Source: Terriglobales bacterium | GTDB lineage: Bacteria > Acidobacteriota > Terriglobia > Terriglobales > Acidobacteriaceae | Assembly: GCA_025936825.1 (NCBI GenBank) | Contig: JAICSO010000016.1 | Coordinates: 30,106-94,105, forward strand | Direction of reading: 5' to 3' | DNA: 64,000 nt | Shown: positions 34,024-43,086 of the stretch, piece after piece | Position numbering within the stretch: the stretch's first letter is position 1 | Layout: every line of letters begins with the position of its first letter | The notes under the pieces: model-generated | Told to the model about the DNA's origin: nothing | Database searches by the model: none | What the model saw: only the letters and a program-made list of their open reading frames with translations | Program-made: the position numbers and the translations under genes

Positions 34024-37000
34024 TCAGATGGCTACCACACGCGTCTGCAGCCTGGGCTCCGCCTCCAATGCAACCCCATCGCGATAGCTCACGACCCGGC
34101 CCGAGATGGCGGGGACGCGCTCTCCGGGAACGATGATTCCAACCAGGTTCAGAGGATCGGCAGCAGAGATTGTTACCACCTCGCCGCTTGGCGGCAGTTT
34201 GCGGGTGGCGCGAAGTGATTCGACTGCCACCGGCAAAGCAAACTGCTCGCCCAGGAAGCCGTCGACAAATCGGCCACCGCGGATTTCACCTCGCGCTTCG
34301 AGTCGCCGAAATGCCAGTTGCAATTCGCGCCATTTCGGAAGATTGCTCTCGCGGGCCAGGAGGTCGCGGAAGACGACGCCGTAGCGCTTCAGCAGCATCC
34401 AGCAGGTGGCCTCGGTAGCGCGGTCGCGCTCGATCGCAGAATCGGTGTGCAGGATTGCCCAGCGTCCGGAACTGTGACGAGGCCGCGACGTGCGGCCACT
34501 TCCCTGCCCAGCTCGCCGCTTGGGATCGATCAGCGCGCGCAGATTGTCAAATCCGTCCGCAGTCACCAGACCGGCAGCGACCAGTTCCCAAAGACCAGTT
34601 TCGATTTCCGACTTGAGCTTGCCAGTCGCGCGGACGACGTCGGCAAAGAACGATGCGCCGCGGTGCCGCAGGAATTCGAGCACCTGGCGGGCAACGGGAC
34701 TCAGACCCTGGCCTTCGTCCAGGCGTTCTTGCGGCAGCATCCAGTCGGCTTCTTCGCGGACGAAGAACGTTATGGGCGCAACGCTGGTGGGGATTACACG
34801 ACGCCGACTGTGATTTCCGTCTGAAGCGTCGAGCGTGGCGGGATGCGGCGATAGCCTGCCCCATCCAACCGCGCCGGTGAGGCACAACTGATCGAGCCAT
34901 GCGGGATCGTAATCGGCGATCCGGCGCGCCAAAACATGCCGCTCCCACGCATTCGCGGGAATTTCAAACCCCTGAAGTTGCCGCAGGACTTCAAGCGTCG
35001 AACGTTCGCCGCGAGTTTGTGAATCCGTCGTGACATGTTGCCAGCGCAAAATCCAGCGCATGAACTGCGCCGGCGTGACCGGCTCTACCTGCTTGCGAAG
35101 GGTGGCGACCGTCAGGCGATGAATGCGCGCCAGCAACCGCCGATCGCACCACTCGTGTTCGGGTGGCGCGGGCACTCCTGCCCGCGATGTGGCGTCGGTA
35201 AACCTTCCTCTGAGAATTGCCCCAGTTGCCTCTAGCCGCAGCATGGCTTTCTCGATCTCGCTTGCTTCAATTCCCAGCATCGCGCCAAGTTCAAGAGAGC
35301 TAGTCGGACCAATGTGACTCATCCAGCCAGTGACCAGCGCCAGCAGCGCATCATCCTTAGATTGCGGTTTGCCGAAGTCAGCGACCTGAGCGTCGAACTT
35401 CGCATCGGGAAAAATCTGCTGGAACGCTTGCGCGCGTTCGACGGCGATCCAGTAAGAACGGTCATCTAGATTCGCGCAAAGAACACGGCCCTGGGTTTGG
35501 AGAGGATCGAACAGGGGTTGCCAGGCTTTGCAACTCCGCTCCGCCGTGCTGGCGAGAGCATGCCCTGGGATCGTCGAAGGGGCGTCTGTAGTTCCAGTAC
35601 TGAGAGGTAACGCAATCAACGTGTGCAACACATCATGCAGTTCATCTGCATCGCGAACATCCGGCCACGCTTCGGCTCTGACCTGCTCGATTGCCGCCGG
35701 ATCAAGCTTGCCCACTTCTTCCAGCACTGACTCGGGCAGGATCCTGCGCATCTCCACTGCACGGGCGCGCCGCTCCTCGAGCGGGGCATCGTCAAGATAT
35801 GCGTAGGGATTCGCATTCAGGATCTCGTGCGAAAACTGTGAGGGCACAGGCGTGTCCACCGCAAGGCAGCGAATGCGGCCTGCTTCCATGCCGCGCAGTA
35901 ATTCTTTAAGGCCGTCCAGATCCATTGCCTCGGTGAGAACGTCTTTCATGACTTCCTTCACCAGCGGATGGTCAGGAATCTGAATGTCGCCCACAATGTT
36001 CTCCTGGCAGGCCGCTACGTCAGGAAACACCGATGCCAGCAAGTCATCGGAACGAATACGCTGAATCTGTGGCGGCACTTTCTTCCCGTTCTGGAATCGC
36101 AGCAGCGCCAGCGAGCGGTTCGCGTCCCAACGCCAACGCGTTCCGAAGATTGGCGAGGGCAAAGCGGCCTGCTCCAGGATCGGCTGCACCGTCTCGGCAA
36201 TCAGGAAGTGAAAAACGTCGGCAAGTGGAAAGCTGTGCTGCTCAGCAAGAGCAATATTCAAGCCGTTATCGGTCGCAGCGGCCTGCAACTCAAAGTTGAA
36301 AGAACGGCAGAATCGCTTGCGCAGCGCCAGCCCCCAAGCCTTGTTGATGCGCGCGCCGAATGGGGCGTGGATCACCAACTGCATTCCGCCGCCCTCATCG
36401 AAAAAGCGCTCCGCTATGACCGTGCTCTGTGTGGGTACGTCGCCCAACACCGTTCGGCCTTCCAGGATGTATTGAATGGACTGCATCGCGGCAGATTCTT
36501 CCAGACCACATTCTTCCTGAAGCCATGACACAGTCTCGGCTACCTGCGGAATCTTTGGTGACAATGCGACCGGTGAAACTCCCGGTAACCGTTCGCTGAT
36601 CTCGCGCCGGAGTTCGGCAACATGCCACGAATGTTCTTGCGTCCGCGCCGGAGCTTCACCGAGCCAGAACGGAACGCTGGGCGGCGCGCCATGCGCATCT
36701 TCAACGAGCACCCGACCCGACTTCCCTTCCACACGGCGAATACGCCAGGAGGTATTGCCGAGCAGCATGATGTCGCCGGCATTGCTCTCGACGGCAAAGT
36801 CCTCATCGAGCGTGCCAACCACTGTTCCTTCCGGTTCCGCAACCACGGTGAACAGCGCAGTCTCCGGAATTGCGCCACCACTGGTAATCGCCGCCAGCCT
36901 CGCCCCTCGGCGGGCTCTCAACATGCGATTCACACGGTCGTGATGCAGATACGCTCCGTAGCGACCGCGGCGAGCTGCGATTCCCTCCGAGAGCATTTCG

Positions 37001-38478
37001 ACGATGCCGTCGAACAGCTCGCGAGAAAGATTGCGATAGGGATAAGCCCGTTTCACCAGCGCAAAGAGTTCGTCTTGATTCCAGCCGGGATCATGTGGGT
37101 CGGGTTTTTGAGAATCGGACATTCCTGTCCGACTGAGTTCATCCTCAGCCTGATCTTTGCCGGACAAACGCTGCCCTGAGCTTGTCGAAGGGAATGTCCG
37201 GCCCGCACTACTATTGCTGGTCGCACACGTCGCCACGATTTGTTGTGCGAGTACATCCAGCGGTGAGTCGGGGATGATCAGGCGATCGAGATCGCCCTGG
37301 CGAATTGCGCGCACCAGCGCCGCACATTCCAGAAGATCGTCACGGGTGGTGACGAAAAATCTTCCTTTCGGCACCGCCCCGCGCCAGTGACCGGATCGGC
37401 CCACTCGCTGCAGTGCGACCGCGATCGACCGCGGCGAGCTGATCTGAATCACAAGATCAACGGTTCCAATATCAATTCCCAACTCAAGCGAGGCGCTGGC
37501 CACCAGAACTCGAATCTGACCATCTTTAAGTTTTCGCTCGGCCGCAAGCCGCAGTTTCCGCGAGAGGCTGCCATGGTGGGCAGCAACGTTCTCTTCACCA
37601 ATTCGTTCGCCGATGTGGTGCGCCACTCTTTCAACTAGCCGGCGGGTATTCGCGAAAACCAGCGTAGAGCGATGCTGCTCGGAGAGTTGGGCGATGCGGT
37701 CGTAAATTTCATCCCACATCTCATTGCTTGCAACCGGGCCGAGCAGGGTAGCAGGGATCTCGACAGCCAGATCCAGCTTGCGCTTGTGGCCGACATTGAC
37801 CACCACGGGATCAGGGCGGCCATTTCCGGCCAGGAAATGCGCAACCTGCTCAATGGGCTTCTGCGTGGCCGAAAGCCCAATGCGGACTGGAGAGCGCCCG
37901 ATAAGCGCTTCCAGGCGTTCCAGCGAAAGCGTCAGGTGTGCTCCGCGCTTGTCATCGGCAACCGCATGGATTTCGTCGACGATTACGGTCTCGACATCTC
38001 TCAAAATGGCGCGGCTCTTCTCCGCCGTGAGCAGGATGTATAGCGACTCGGGCGTCGTGACCAGGATGTGTGGCGGGCATTTCAGCATCGCCCGGCGCTC
38101 CTGCATGAGCGTGTCCCCGGTGCGGACCGCGGTGCGAATCTGCGGCATCAGCAGCCCGCGTTCGCCGGCCAATTGCAGAATTTCGCCAAGGGGAATCTCT
38201 AGATTTTTTTGGATGTCATTGCCTAAAGCCTTCAGGGGCGAGACGTAGAGCACTTCGGTTCGGTCGCGAAGTTCTCCATTGAGCGCCTTTCGGACCAGCC
38301 GATCAATGCAGGCCAGGAATGCGGCAAGAGTCTTGCCGGAACCGGTGGGCGCGGAGATCAGGGTTGTGCGGCCGGCGAGGATGTGGGGCCAGCCCTGCTC
38401 CTGCGGCTCGGTGGGCGTCCCAAACTTGGAGGTGAACCACTCGGCGACCAGCGGGTGTGCCCACGAAAGGGACTGCAT
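34024..38478 (-). CDS. lhr: Large Lhr-type DEAD/DEAH helicase
   Basis: This 1484-residue protein is a superfamily 2 helicase of the Lhr family, acting in DNA repair or recombination. The helicase core shows Walker A SAPTGSGKT (near 40-48), motif II VDEIHAV, motif III LSATQKP and motif VI QRVGRSGHW. The C-terminal ~1000 residues match the winged-helix and Lhr-C domains. Several repeat-derived segments are visible in frame: near residues 425-455 (PSTSSGQ, followed by a TSGMSDS-like palindrome), near 969 (APSTIPGHAL) and near 1100 (SRAGVPAP). All fall in linkers. The gene is exceptionally long but within the range of Lhr. It faces mutL, the AlkZ-related gene and uvrA. Confidence 0.93.
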   Translation of the reverse strand: MQSLSWAHPLVAEWFTSKFGTPTEPQEQGWPHILAGRTTLISAPTGSGKTLAAFLACIDRLVRKALNGELRDRTEVLYVSPLKALGNDIQKNLEIPLGEILQLAGERGLLMPQIRTAVRTGDTLMQERRAMLKCPPHILVTTPESLYILLTAEKSRAILRDVETVIVDEIHAVADDKRGAHLTLSLERLEALIGRSPVRIGLSATQKPIEQVAHFLAGNGRPDPVVVNVGHKRKLDLAVEIPATLLGPVASNEMWDEIYDRIAQLSEQHRSTLVFANTRRLVERVAHHIGERIGEENVAAHHGSLSRKLRLAAERKLKDGQIRVLVASASLELGIDIGTVDLVIQISSPRSIAVALQRVGRSGHWRGAVPKGRFFVTTRDDLLECAALVRAIRQGDLDRLIIPDSPLDVLAQQIVATCATSNSSAGRTFPSTSSGQRLSGKDQAEDELSRTGMSDSQKPDPHDPGWNQDELFALVKRAYPYRNLSRELFDGIVEMLSEGIAARRGRYGAYLHHDRVNRMLRARRGARLAAITSGGAIPETALFTVVAEPEGTVVGTLDEDFAVESNAGDIMLLGNTSWRIRRVEGKSGRVLVEDAHGAPPSVPFWLGEAPARTQEHSWHVAELRREISERLPGVSPVALSPKIPQVAETVSWLQEECGLEESAAMQSIQYILEGRTVLGDVPTQSTVIAERFFDEGGGMQLVIHAPFGARINKAWGLALRKRFCRSFNFELQAAATDNGLNIALAEQHSFPLADVFHFLIAETVQPILEQAALPSPIFGTRWRWDANRSLALLRFQNGKKVPPQIQRIRSDDLLASVFPDVAACQENIVGDIQIPDHPLVKEVMKDVLTEAMDLDGLKELLRGMEAGRIRCLAVDTPVPSQFSHEILNANPYAYLDDAPLEERRARAVEMRRILPESVLEEVGKLDPAAIEQVRAEAWPDVRDADELHDVLHTLIALPLSTGTTDAPSTIPGHALASTAERSCKAWQPLFDPLQTQGRVLCANLDDRSYWIAVERAQAFQQIFPDAKFDAQVADFGKPQSKDDALLALVTGWMSHIGPTSSLELGAMLGIEASEIEKAMLRLEATGAILRGRFTDATSRAGVPAPPEHEWCDRRLLARIHRLTVATLRKQVEPVTPAQFMRWILRWQHVTTDSQTRGERSTLEVLRQLQGFEIPANAWERHVLARRIADYDPAWLDQLCLTGAVGWGRLSPHPATLDASDGNHSRRRVIPTSVAPITFFVREEADWMLPQERLDEGQGLSPVARQVLEFLRHRGASFFADVVRATGKLKSEIETGLWELVAAGLVTADGFDNLRALIDPKRRAGQGSGRTSRPRHSSGRWAILHTDSAIERDRATEATCWMLLKRYGVVFRDLLARESNLPKWRELQLAFRRLEARGEIRGGRFVDGFLGEQFALPVAVESLRATRKLPPSGEVVTISAADPLNLVGIIVPGERVPAISGRVVSYRDGVALEAEPRLQTRVVAI
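35167..35186. repeat. Palindrome inside lhr
   Basis: CGCGGGCA-CTCC-TGCCCGCG is a perfect 8-bp inverted repeat inside the coding region (about residue 1100). It shares the CA-YTCC-TG core with the palindrome at 37115-37132. Confidence 0.7.
35561..35581. repeat. Degenerate copy of the 21-bp lhr repeat
   Basis: This sequence starts TGCCCTGGGATCGTCGAAGG and matches the repeat at 37172-37192 at 18 of 21 positions. It encodes an APSTIPGHAL segment in a linker of the helicase (about residue 969). Confidence 0.5.
37115..37202. repeat. Composite palindromic repeat inside lhr
   Basis: TCGGACA-TTCC-TGTCCGA (37115-37132) is followed by GCCGGACA (37159-37166) and TGTCCGGC (37195-37202), which enclose the 21-bp repeat beginning TGCCCTGAGCTTGTCGAAGG (37172-37192). 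The block is in frame and encodes a Ser/Thr-rich linker including PSTSSGQ (about residues 425-455). Confidence 0.75.
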
Positions 38479-38533
38479 CCTACCATTGTAGGCCGCAGAC
38501 CATAGTTTCGCAAATTGTTCGCCTGCAAAAATC

Positions 38534-38566
38534 AGCTACTAGCTTGTAGCTCTTAGCTGTTAGCTT
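38534..38566. repeat. 7-nt tandem repeat, consensus AGCTNNT
   Basis: AGCTACT, AGCTTGT, AGCTCTT and AGCTGTT are adjacent, followed by a partial AGCTT. They lie 56 bp upstream of lhr in the gap to the next gene. This is the second 7-nt array type in the window. Confidence 0.7.
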
Positions 38567-38685
38567 CCCCTGTCTTACCCAGTGGGGGAACCGAATGCTG
38601 ACTTCCGGTGTCCTTCTGGAGTATGGACCGGGCCGCGTTTTGGATTCTCGCCTTCTGCCATCGGTCGCGCTTTGCGCTGCGCTCA

Positions 38686-39039
38686 ATGATCTCGATAGTG
38701 GCTATATCGTCGGTGATCTTCGCTCAATCGACAAGATTCATAGGGACGTGGCATCCACCGCACCGGAGGAAGGGGCTCCGAGGAGTCGTCCTTCGGATCG
38801 TTCAGGGCTCACGCGGTTTGGAGGGCACCATACATTTCTGGGATCCCGGCACCGATCACGAATCAATAATGCTCAACCCCAAGTTGGAAGGAGACAGTTT
38901 TGTCTTCGATGTTGACGATGATTATGTGAAGGGCAAACTCACCTTTTCAATGACAGTTAACCAGGATGGCAAAGTTGCCAGGCTCAGTGGCCTTGGCGGA
39001 GAGATGCTGTTCGATTTCCGACTGAACAAGGCGCCGTAA
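38686..39039 (+). CDS. Small secreted protein of unknown function
   Basis: This 117-residue protein has a signal-like N-terminus (MISIVAISSVIFAQ) and a short beta-rich body: STRFIGTWHPPHRRKGL, VVLRIVQGSRGLEGTIHFW and FVFDVDDDYVKGKLTFSM. Alternating strand-like segments give it a lipocalin-like or small-beta-barrel appearance, but I do not recognise a family. The frame is open from 38608, and ATG 38686 is chosen because the export signal begins there. It lies between lhr, divergent, and mutL, 70 bp downstream; co-transcription with mutL is possible. Confidence 0.6.
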   Translation: MISIVAISSVIFAQSTRFIGTWHPPHRRKGLRGVVLRIVQGSRGLEGTIHFWDPGTDHESIMLNPKLEGDSFVFDVDDDYVKGKLTFSMTVNQDGKVARLSGLGGEMLFDFRLNKAP

Positions 39040-39109
39040 TTAGGCTCATCACCTACTCGACAACCCTTTGCTTCCCTGCTCTCCTTCTGCGAAACTGGCT
39101 TGACCTGCC

Positions 39110-41110
39110 ATGGGGCGCATCCACGTACTTTCTGAGAACGTCGCTAACAAGATTGCCGCCGGAGAAGTGGTCGAGCGGCCTGCGTCCGTGGTGAAAGAAC
39201 TGCTCGAAAACGCTCTAGATGCCGGCGCAACCCGAATCAAGCTTCAGATCGAAGCCGGCGGCAAGAAGCTGATCCAAATCACCGACGACGGCTGCGGGAT
39301 GGTGCGCGACGATGCCCTGCTCGCCTTCGAGCGCCACGCGACTTCGAAAATCAAGAATGCAGAAGACCTCCTGAACATCTCAACTCTCGGCTTCCGCGGC
39401 GAGGCGCTGCCCTCGATAGCTTCGGTTTGCCGTCTGCGCCTGGAAACTCGCGACCGCGAGCAAGATTCCGGCACCGTGGTTGAGATCGCCGGTGGAAAGA
39501 TCTATCGCGTGGAAGAAGCCGGCCTGCCGCCGGGAACGTCCATCACCATTCGTGACCTCTTCTTCAATACTCCGGCGCGGAAGAAATTTCTGAAGTCAGA
39601 ATCCACCGAACTTTCCCACATCGCTTCGCTGGTTACGCATTACGCGCTCGCTCATCCGGACAAACATTTCGAGTTGCATTCTGCGACCAATGCCATGCTT
39701 GTCGCGCCCCCGGTGAATAGTTTCAGCGAGCGTGTATATCAGGTTTTCGGCAAAGATGTGCTCGATCAGATGATTTCCGTCGCCGCGGAACTGCCGCTGG
39801 CCCACGTCGGTCTGCCGCAGCCACCGCCATGGAAGCGCAAACCCGAAGACGACGATGCAGCGACGGGCGCCTCGCCCGTCGAACCTGATCCGGGGAGCCT
39901 GCGTTTGCACGGCTTCGTTTCCAAACCCGAGATTCAGAAACTGAACCGCAACTCGATTTACACGTTCGTCAACGGGCGTCTGATTCGCGACCGCCTGATT
40001 CAGCACGCGCTAACCGAAGCGTATCGCAATATTCTTCCCCCTACCGTGTACCCGGTCGTGTTGCTCTTCCTCGAGATGCCGCACGCCGAGGTCGACGTCA
40101 ATGTCCATCCATCAAAAACCGAGGTGCGTTTCCGCCAGCAGACAATCCTTCACGATTTTTTCCGCGACTCGGTCCGCGCGGCGCTCATGAAGGCGCGACC
40201 GGTGCCGCAGTTCGTGACAGAAATCCGTTCGCGTCCAACCGCCAGTCCATCGTTGACTCCCGGTGCAGCGACCGCCGAGGCAAGCGCCGCGTGGAAGGCC
40301 TTTTATGGCCACGCCGCGCCCGACGCGTTCGCGCTGCAGGCACTACCGCAACCCGCAATCGCCGAGCGCTTTCACTTCACAGAAGGCATTGAAGTCGAAG
40401 CGAACGCGGCTATCCCAGTGGCGCGCTTCCCGCAGCAGACCTTCGCAGGTCCGGTTCAGATTTTTGGCGCGGACACCTGTGCGCCTCCGCTTGCGGACGA
40501 ACCGCTTCCCGCGAGTGACGTTGCCCCAAGCCTGTCGTCTCTTAAGCCGCTCGGCCAGTTACGCGAGTCCTTCATCCTGGCGATAAATCACGAAGGGCTG
40601 TGGATCATCGATCAACACGTCGCCCACGAGCGGGTGCTCTTCGAGAAAGTTCTAAAGCAACGTGCGCAGCAGCAGGTCGAGAGTCAGCGCTTGCTGATGC
40701 CGATTGTGATCGAACTGACTCCCGCGCAGCAGGCCGTGTTTACCGAAATTTCCGACGAACTGCAGAAGAACGGCTTCGATGCCGAACCCTTCGGCGCGCG
40801 CAGCATCGCCGTGAAGGTCGCGCCTGCCGGAGTTCAGGGTGCGCAGGTCGAGCACATGCTCCACGAACTGCTTGACCAGTTCTCACGTGAAGACCAGGCG
40901 CTCAATCTCGACCAGATTCGCGGCCGTATTGCCGCCTCCATCGCGTGTCACGCCGCTATCAAGGTCAACATGCCGCTCGAGCAAAACAAAATGGAGTGGC
41001 TGCTCACGGAACTGGCAAAGACCGACTGCCCAATGTCCTGCCCGCACGGACGGCCCGTAGTTCTGCGATACTCAATGAAGGACATTCAGCGCGCGTTCAA
41101 GCGGATCTAA
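39110..41110 (+). CDS. mutL: DNA mismatch repair protein MutL
   Basis: This 666-residue protein has the GHKL ATPase domain (NIAAGEVVERP-like start, ENALDAGATRIKLQIEAGG, TLGFRGEALPSIASV, then the transducer region up to ~335). A Pro/Ala-rich linker (~345-445) follows, then the C-terminal dimerisation domain. The endonuclease motif DQHAx2Ex4E is seen as DQHVAHERVLFE, with one Ala-to-Val change, and CPHGRP near the C-terminus completes the nicking site. So this is probably a nicking MutL, as in bacteria lacking MutH. The start ATG lies 70 bp after the upstream gene. No mutS is in the window. Confidence 0.95.
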   Translation: MGRIHVLSENVANKIAAGEVVERPASVVKELLENALDAGATRIKLQIEAGGKKLIQITDDGCGMVRDDALLAFERHATSKIKNAEDLLNISTLGFRGEALPSIASVCRLRLETRDREQDSGTVVEIAGGKIYRVEEAGLPPGTSITIRDLFFNTPARKKFLKSESTELSHIASLVTHYALAHPDKHFELHSATNAMLVAPPVNSFSERVYQVFGKDVLDQMISVAAELPLAHVGLPQPPPWKRKPEDDDAATGASPVEPDPGSLRLHGFVSKPEIQKLNRNSIYTFVNGRLIRDRLIQHALTEAYRNILPPTVYPVVLLFLEMPHAEVDVNVHPSKTEVRFRQQTILHDFFRDSVRAALMKARPVPQFVTEIRSRPTASPSLTPGAATAEASAAWKAFYGHAAPDAFALQALPQPAIAERFHFTEGIEVEANAAIPVARFPQQTFAGPVQIFGADTCAPPLADEPLPASDVAPSLSSLKPLGQLRESFILAINHEGLWIIDQHVAHERVLFEKVLKQRAQQQVESQRLLMPIVIELTPAQQAVFTEISDELQKNGFDAEPFGARSIAVKVAPAGVQGAQVEHMLHELLDQFSREDQALNLDQIRGRIAASIACHAAIKVNMPLEQNKMEWLLTELAKTDCPMSCPHGRPVVLRYSMKDIQRAFKRI

Positions 41111-41122
41111 GACAAAAACTTA

Positions 41123-41149
41123 ACCGCAAAGGACGCAAAGGTTGCAAAG
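41123..41149. repeat. Three 9-nt tandem units
   Basis: ACCGCAAAG, GACGCAAAG and GTTGCAAAG follow each other directly in the short gap after mutL. Related but poorer units lie at 12003-12029. Confidence 0.65.
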
Positions 41150-41165
41150 AACCCCCAGGCCAAGC

Positions 41166-41471
41166 ATGCCCGAAACAACCGTCAAACCGCGCTCGTCCCG
41201 CCGGCTCGCATGGGCCGTCGGACTGATGGCGCTCATTATGTCGGTGCTCACGGTTTATCAGGTGCATCGCTACGGTGAGACGCGGCCCGCGGTGGCCGAT
41301 CCGGCGAGCGGACGCACGCATGCGGTCAAAATTCACGAGAAGATTGTGTACCTGACCGGCGGAGAATACGGTGCCGCGGTCACCTCGCACGTCATGGCGA
41401 TCGGCGCGATTGGAGTTTTTCTCGGCTTGCTGCTGAAATCCCGCGCCAAGAAGGCTGGCCAACCAAGTTAG
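41166..41471 (+). CDS. Small two-helix membrane protein
   Basis: This 101-residue protein has two probable membrane helices: LAWAVGLMALIMSVLTVYQV (~14-33) and VTSHVMAIGAIGVFLGLLL near the C-terminus. The region between is polar (TRPAVADPASGRTHAVKIHE) and probably periplasmic. I do not recognise a family. It follows mutL by ~55 bp and precedes the AlkZ-related gene by 7 bp, so the three may be co-transcribed. ATG 41166 is chosen over an upstream in-frame start because no family-like sequence lies before it. Confidence 0.6.
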   Translation: MPETTVKPRSSRRLAWAVGLMALIMSVLTVYQVHRYGETRPAVADPASGRTHAVKIHEKIVYLTGGEYGAAVTSHVMAIGAIGVFLGLLLKSRAKKAGQPS

Positions 41472-41478
41472 TGTCCCT

Positions 41479-42339
41479 ATGACCGATCAGGAACTCATTG
41501 AACTTCGCCGCGAGAAGTGGCACGTCAGCGGCAAGCCCGTGCGCACGCTTGATGACGCCCGCAGCTTCATCGAATTGGTGGGGTTTTGCCTGACGCTTCC
41601 ACTGGAAACGCCCCTCCTTGTGCCCACATTTGTGGGTGCATGGTTGGGTACCGACGAGAACCTTCCCCGACTGCGGCAGGCGTTCTCCAACCCGCGGGCC
41701 AAAGACGCCACGGATCTTATGGTCCGTCTCCTGCGTGACAAGTCCGCCTATGAGGCAAATCTTTTCGACGAGAACAACGCCTTCCTTCTGTCGGCGGCGG
41801 TGTTCCCGTATTTCTACGCGCTGGTGGGCGAGCGCAATCCGCGGCAGGCTCCCAAGCCTGGACCGCGTTCGCCCTACTCGCAACTCGCGTGTGACGCCTA
41901 CCAGATCATCCATCGCAAGGGTCCGATCTCGAAGCTCAGGCTTCTTGACGATCTTGGCAAAGGCATTTCCGTTCCCGCCCTCGACCGGTCCCTTGCCGAG
42001 CTATGGTCGAAGCTGCGTATCACCCGTGTGGATTACGACGAGCGCGAAGGCGCCTCCTGGGACGTGCTGCAACGCTGGGCGCCCGACGCGGTTTCCGAAG
42101 GCGTGAACACTTCAGTGAACTCGGCGCTCTCTGCCCTGCTGTCGAAATATCTTGATTGCGTGATCGCGGCAGACTTGCCCGAGCTGGAAAGCTTTTTTGG
42201 CAATTTCGTCGCGCGATCAAAAGTGCGTGAAGCGGTGAATGCCCTCCTAGCCGCTCGCGAACTGAGCTTTGTCTCCGTAGGACATCGTTCGCTGATTCAG
42301 ATCACGCAAGCACCGGTGAGGCGATCAGGAACGAAATGA
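41479..42339 (+). CDS. Winged-helix protein, AlkZ-related
   Basis: This 286-residue protein is mainly alpha-helical with short basic segments such as RRSLIQITQ and RKGPISKLRLLDDLGKGI. The central part (RSPYSQLACDAYQIIHRKG and the following helices) resembles the winged-helix repeats of AlkZ/YcaQ-type DNA glycosylases. I recognise this as AlkZ-related rather than a confirmed glycosylase, because no active-site motif can be picked out by eye. It overlaps the next gene by 4 bp (ATGA), so their translation is probably coupled. Its place between mutL and uvrA fits a DNA-repair or damage-response role. Confidence 0.6.
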   Translation: MTDQELIELRREKWHVSGKPVRTLDDARSFIELVGFCLTLPLETPLLVPTFVGAWLGTDENLPRLRQAFSNPRAKDATDLMVRLLRDKSAYEANLFDENNAFLLSAAVFPYFYALVGERNPRQAPKPGPRSPYSQLACDAYQIIHRKGPISKLRLLDDLGKGISVPALDRSLAELWSKLRITRVDYDEREGASWDVLQRWAPDAVSEGVNTSVNSALSALLSKYLDCVIAADLPELESFFGNFVARSKVREAVNALLAARELSFVSVGHRSLIQITQAPVRRSGTK

Positions 42340-43013
42340 GCACTCTGGAACAACAGGGTTTCGAAATCGTTCCAGACTGCCTCCAGTTATCCGATGTCGA
42401 CGCGGTTACAGTGGTACTCGACCACGCGCCACTTCACCGTTCTCGTGCAGGTATGCGCAACGTGCTTCAGGTCGAAGCCGTGCACAGGATGGCACTCGAA
42501 CCATCCATCCTTAAATTCGCAAGAAGCGATTTAGGACAACAGGCACTTCCCTTCCGAGCGACGTTATTCGATAAGTCTCCTGATTCGAACTGGCTTATCG
42601 TTTGGCATCAAGACACTGCGTTGCCGTTGCGGGAACGACGGGACGCAACCGGATGGGGACCTTGGTCGGTAAAAGAAGGTGTCATCTGCGCGCATGCCCC
42701 AGCCGATGCACTTGAGCAAGTGCTCGCGATTCGAATCCACTTGGACGACTCAACCACCGAAAATGGACCACTTCGCGTCCTTCCTGGTACCCACAAATCA
42801 GGCGTTCTTTCAGACGATGCGATTCACGATCTTTCGCTCGCGGTCCCCGAAGTCGTGTGCAAGGTTCCGGCGGGCGGAATTCTTCTTATGAAGCCTCTGC
42901 TGGTGCACGCCTCGTCGAAAGTCCTGCAAAACAAAAGGCGACGAGTGCTCCACATCGAGTACTGTTCCCGAGCCACTTTTCCCTGCGGACTTGAATTACC
43001 AGTGACCTGCTGA
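42336..43013 (+). CDS. Phytanoyl-CoA dioxygenase-family protein
   Basis: This 225-residue protein has the double-stranded beta-helix of Fe(II)/2-oxoglutarate oxygenases. It shows [10 protein letters not shown], with the HxD metal pair, then [16 protein letters not shown], and [21 protein letters not shown] with the distal histidine and the arginine that holds 2-oxoglutarate. All three iron ligands appear to be present. The substrate is unknown; bacterial members hydroxylate a wide range of small molecules. It is coupled to the AlkZ-related gene by an ATGA overlap. Confidence 0.88.
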   Translation: MSTLEQQGFEIVPDCLQLSDVDAVTVVLDHAPLHRSRAGMRNVLQVEAVHRMALEPSILKFARSDLGQQALPFRATLFDKSPDSNWLIVWHQDTALPLRERRDATGWGPWSVKEGVICAHAPADALEQVLAIRIHLDDSTTENGPLRVLPGTHKSGVLSDDAIHDLSLAVPEVVCKVPAGGILLMKPLLVHASSKVLQNKRRRVLHIEYCSRATFPCGLELPVTC

Positions 43014-43021
43014 ACACCTCG

Positions 43022-43027
43022 TATAAT
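43022..43027 (+). promoter_or_regulatory. Candidate -10 box of uvrA
   Basis: TATAAT lies 60 bp before the uvrA start. No good -35 was found at 16-18 nt; TTGAAT is 25 nt upstream. No SOS-type CTG-N10-CAG box was seen nearby. Confidence 0.3.
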
Positions 43028-43086
43028 AGAAAGATTGCCCGGCTGCGCTGAGCCATCCAGTGGCCCTCCGCACGGGATTCGTACCG

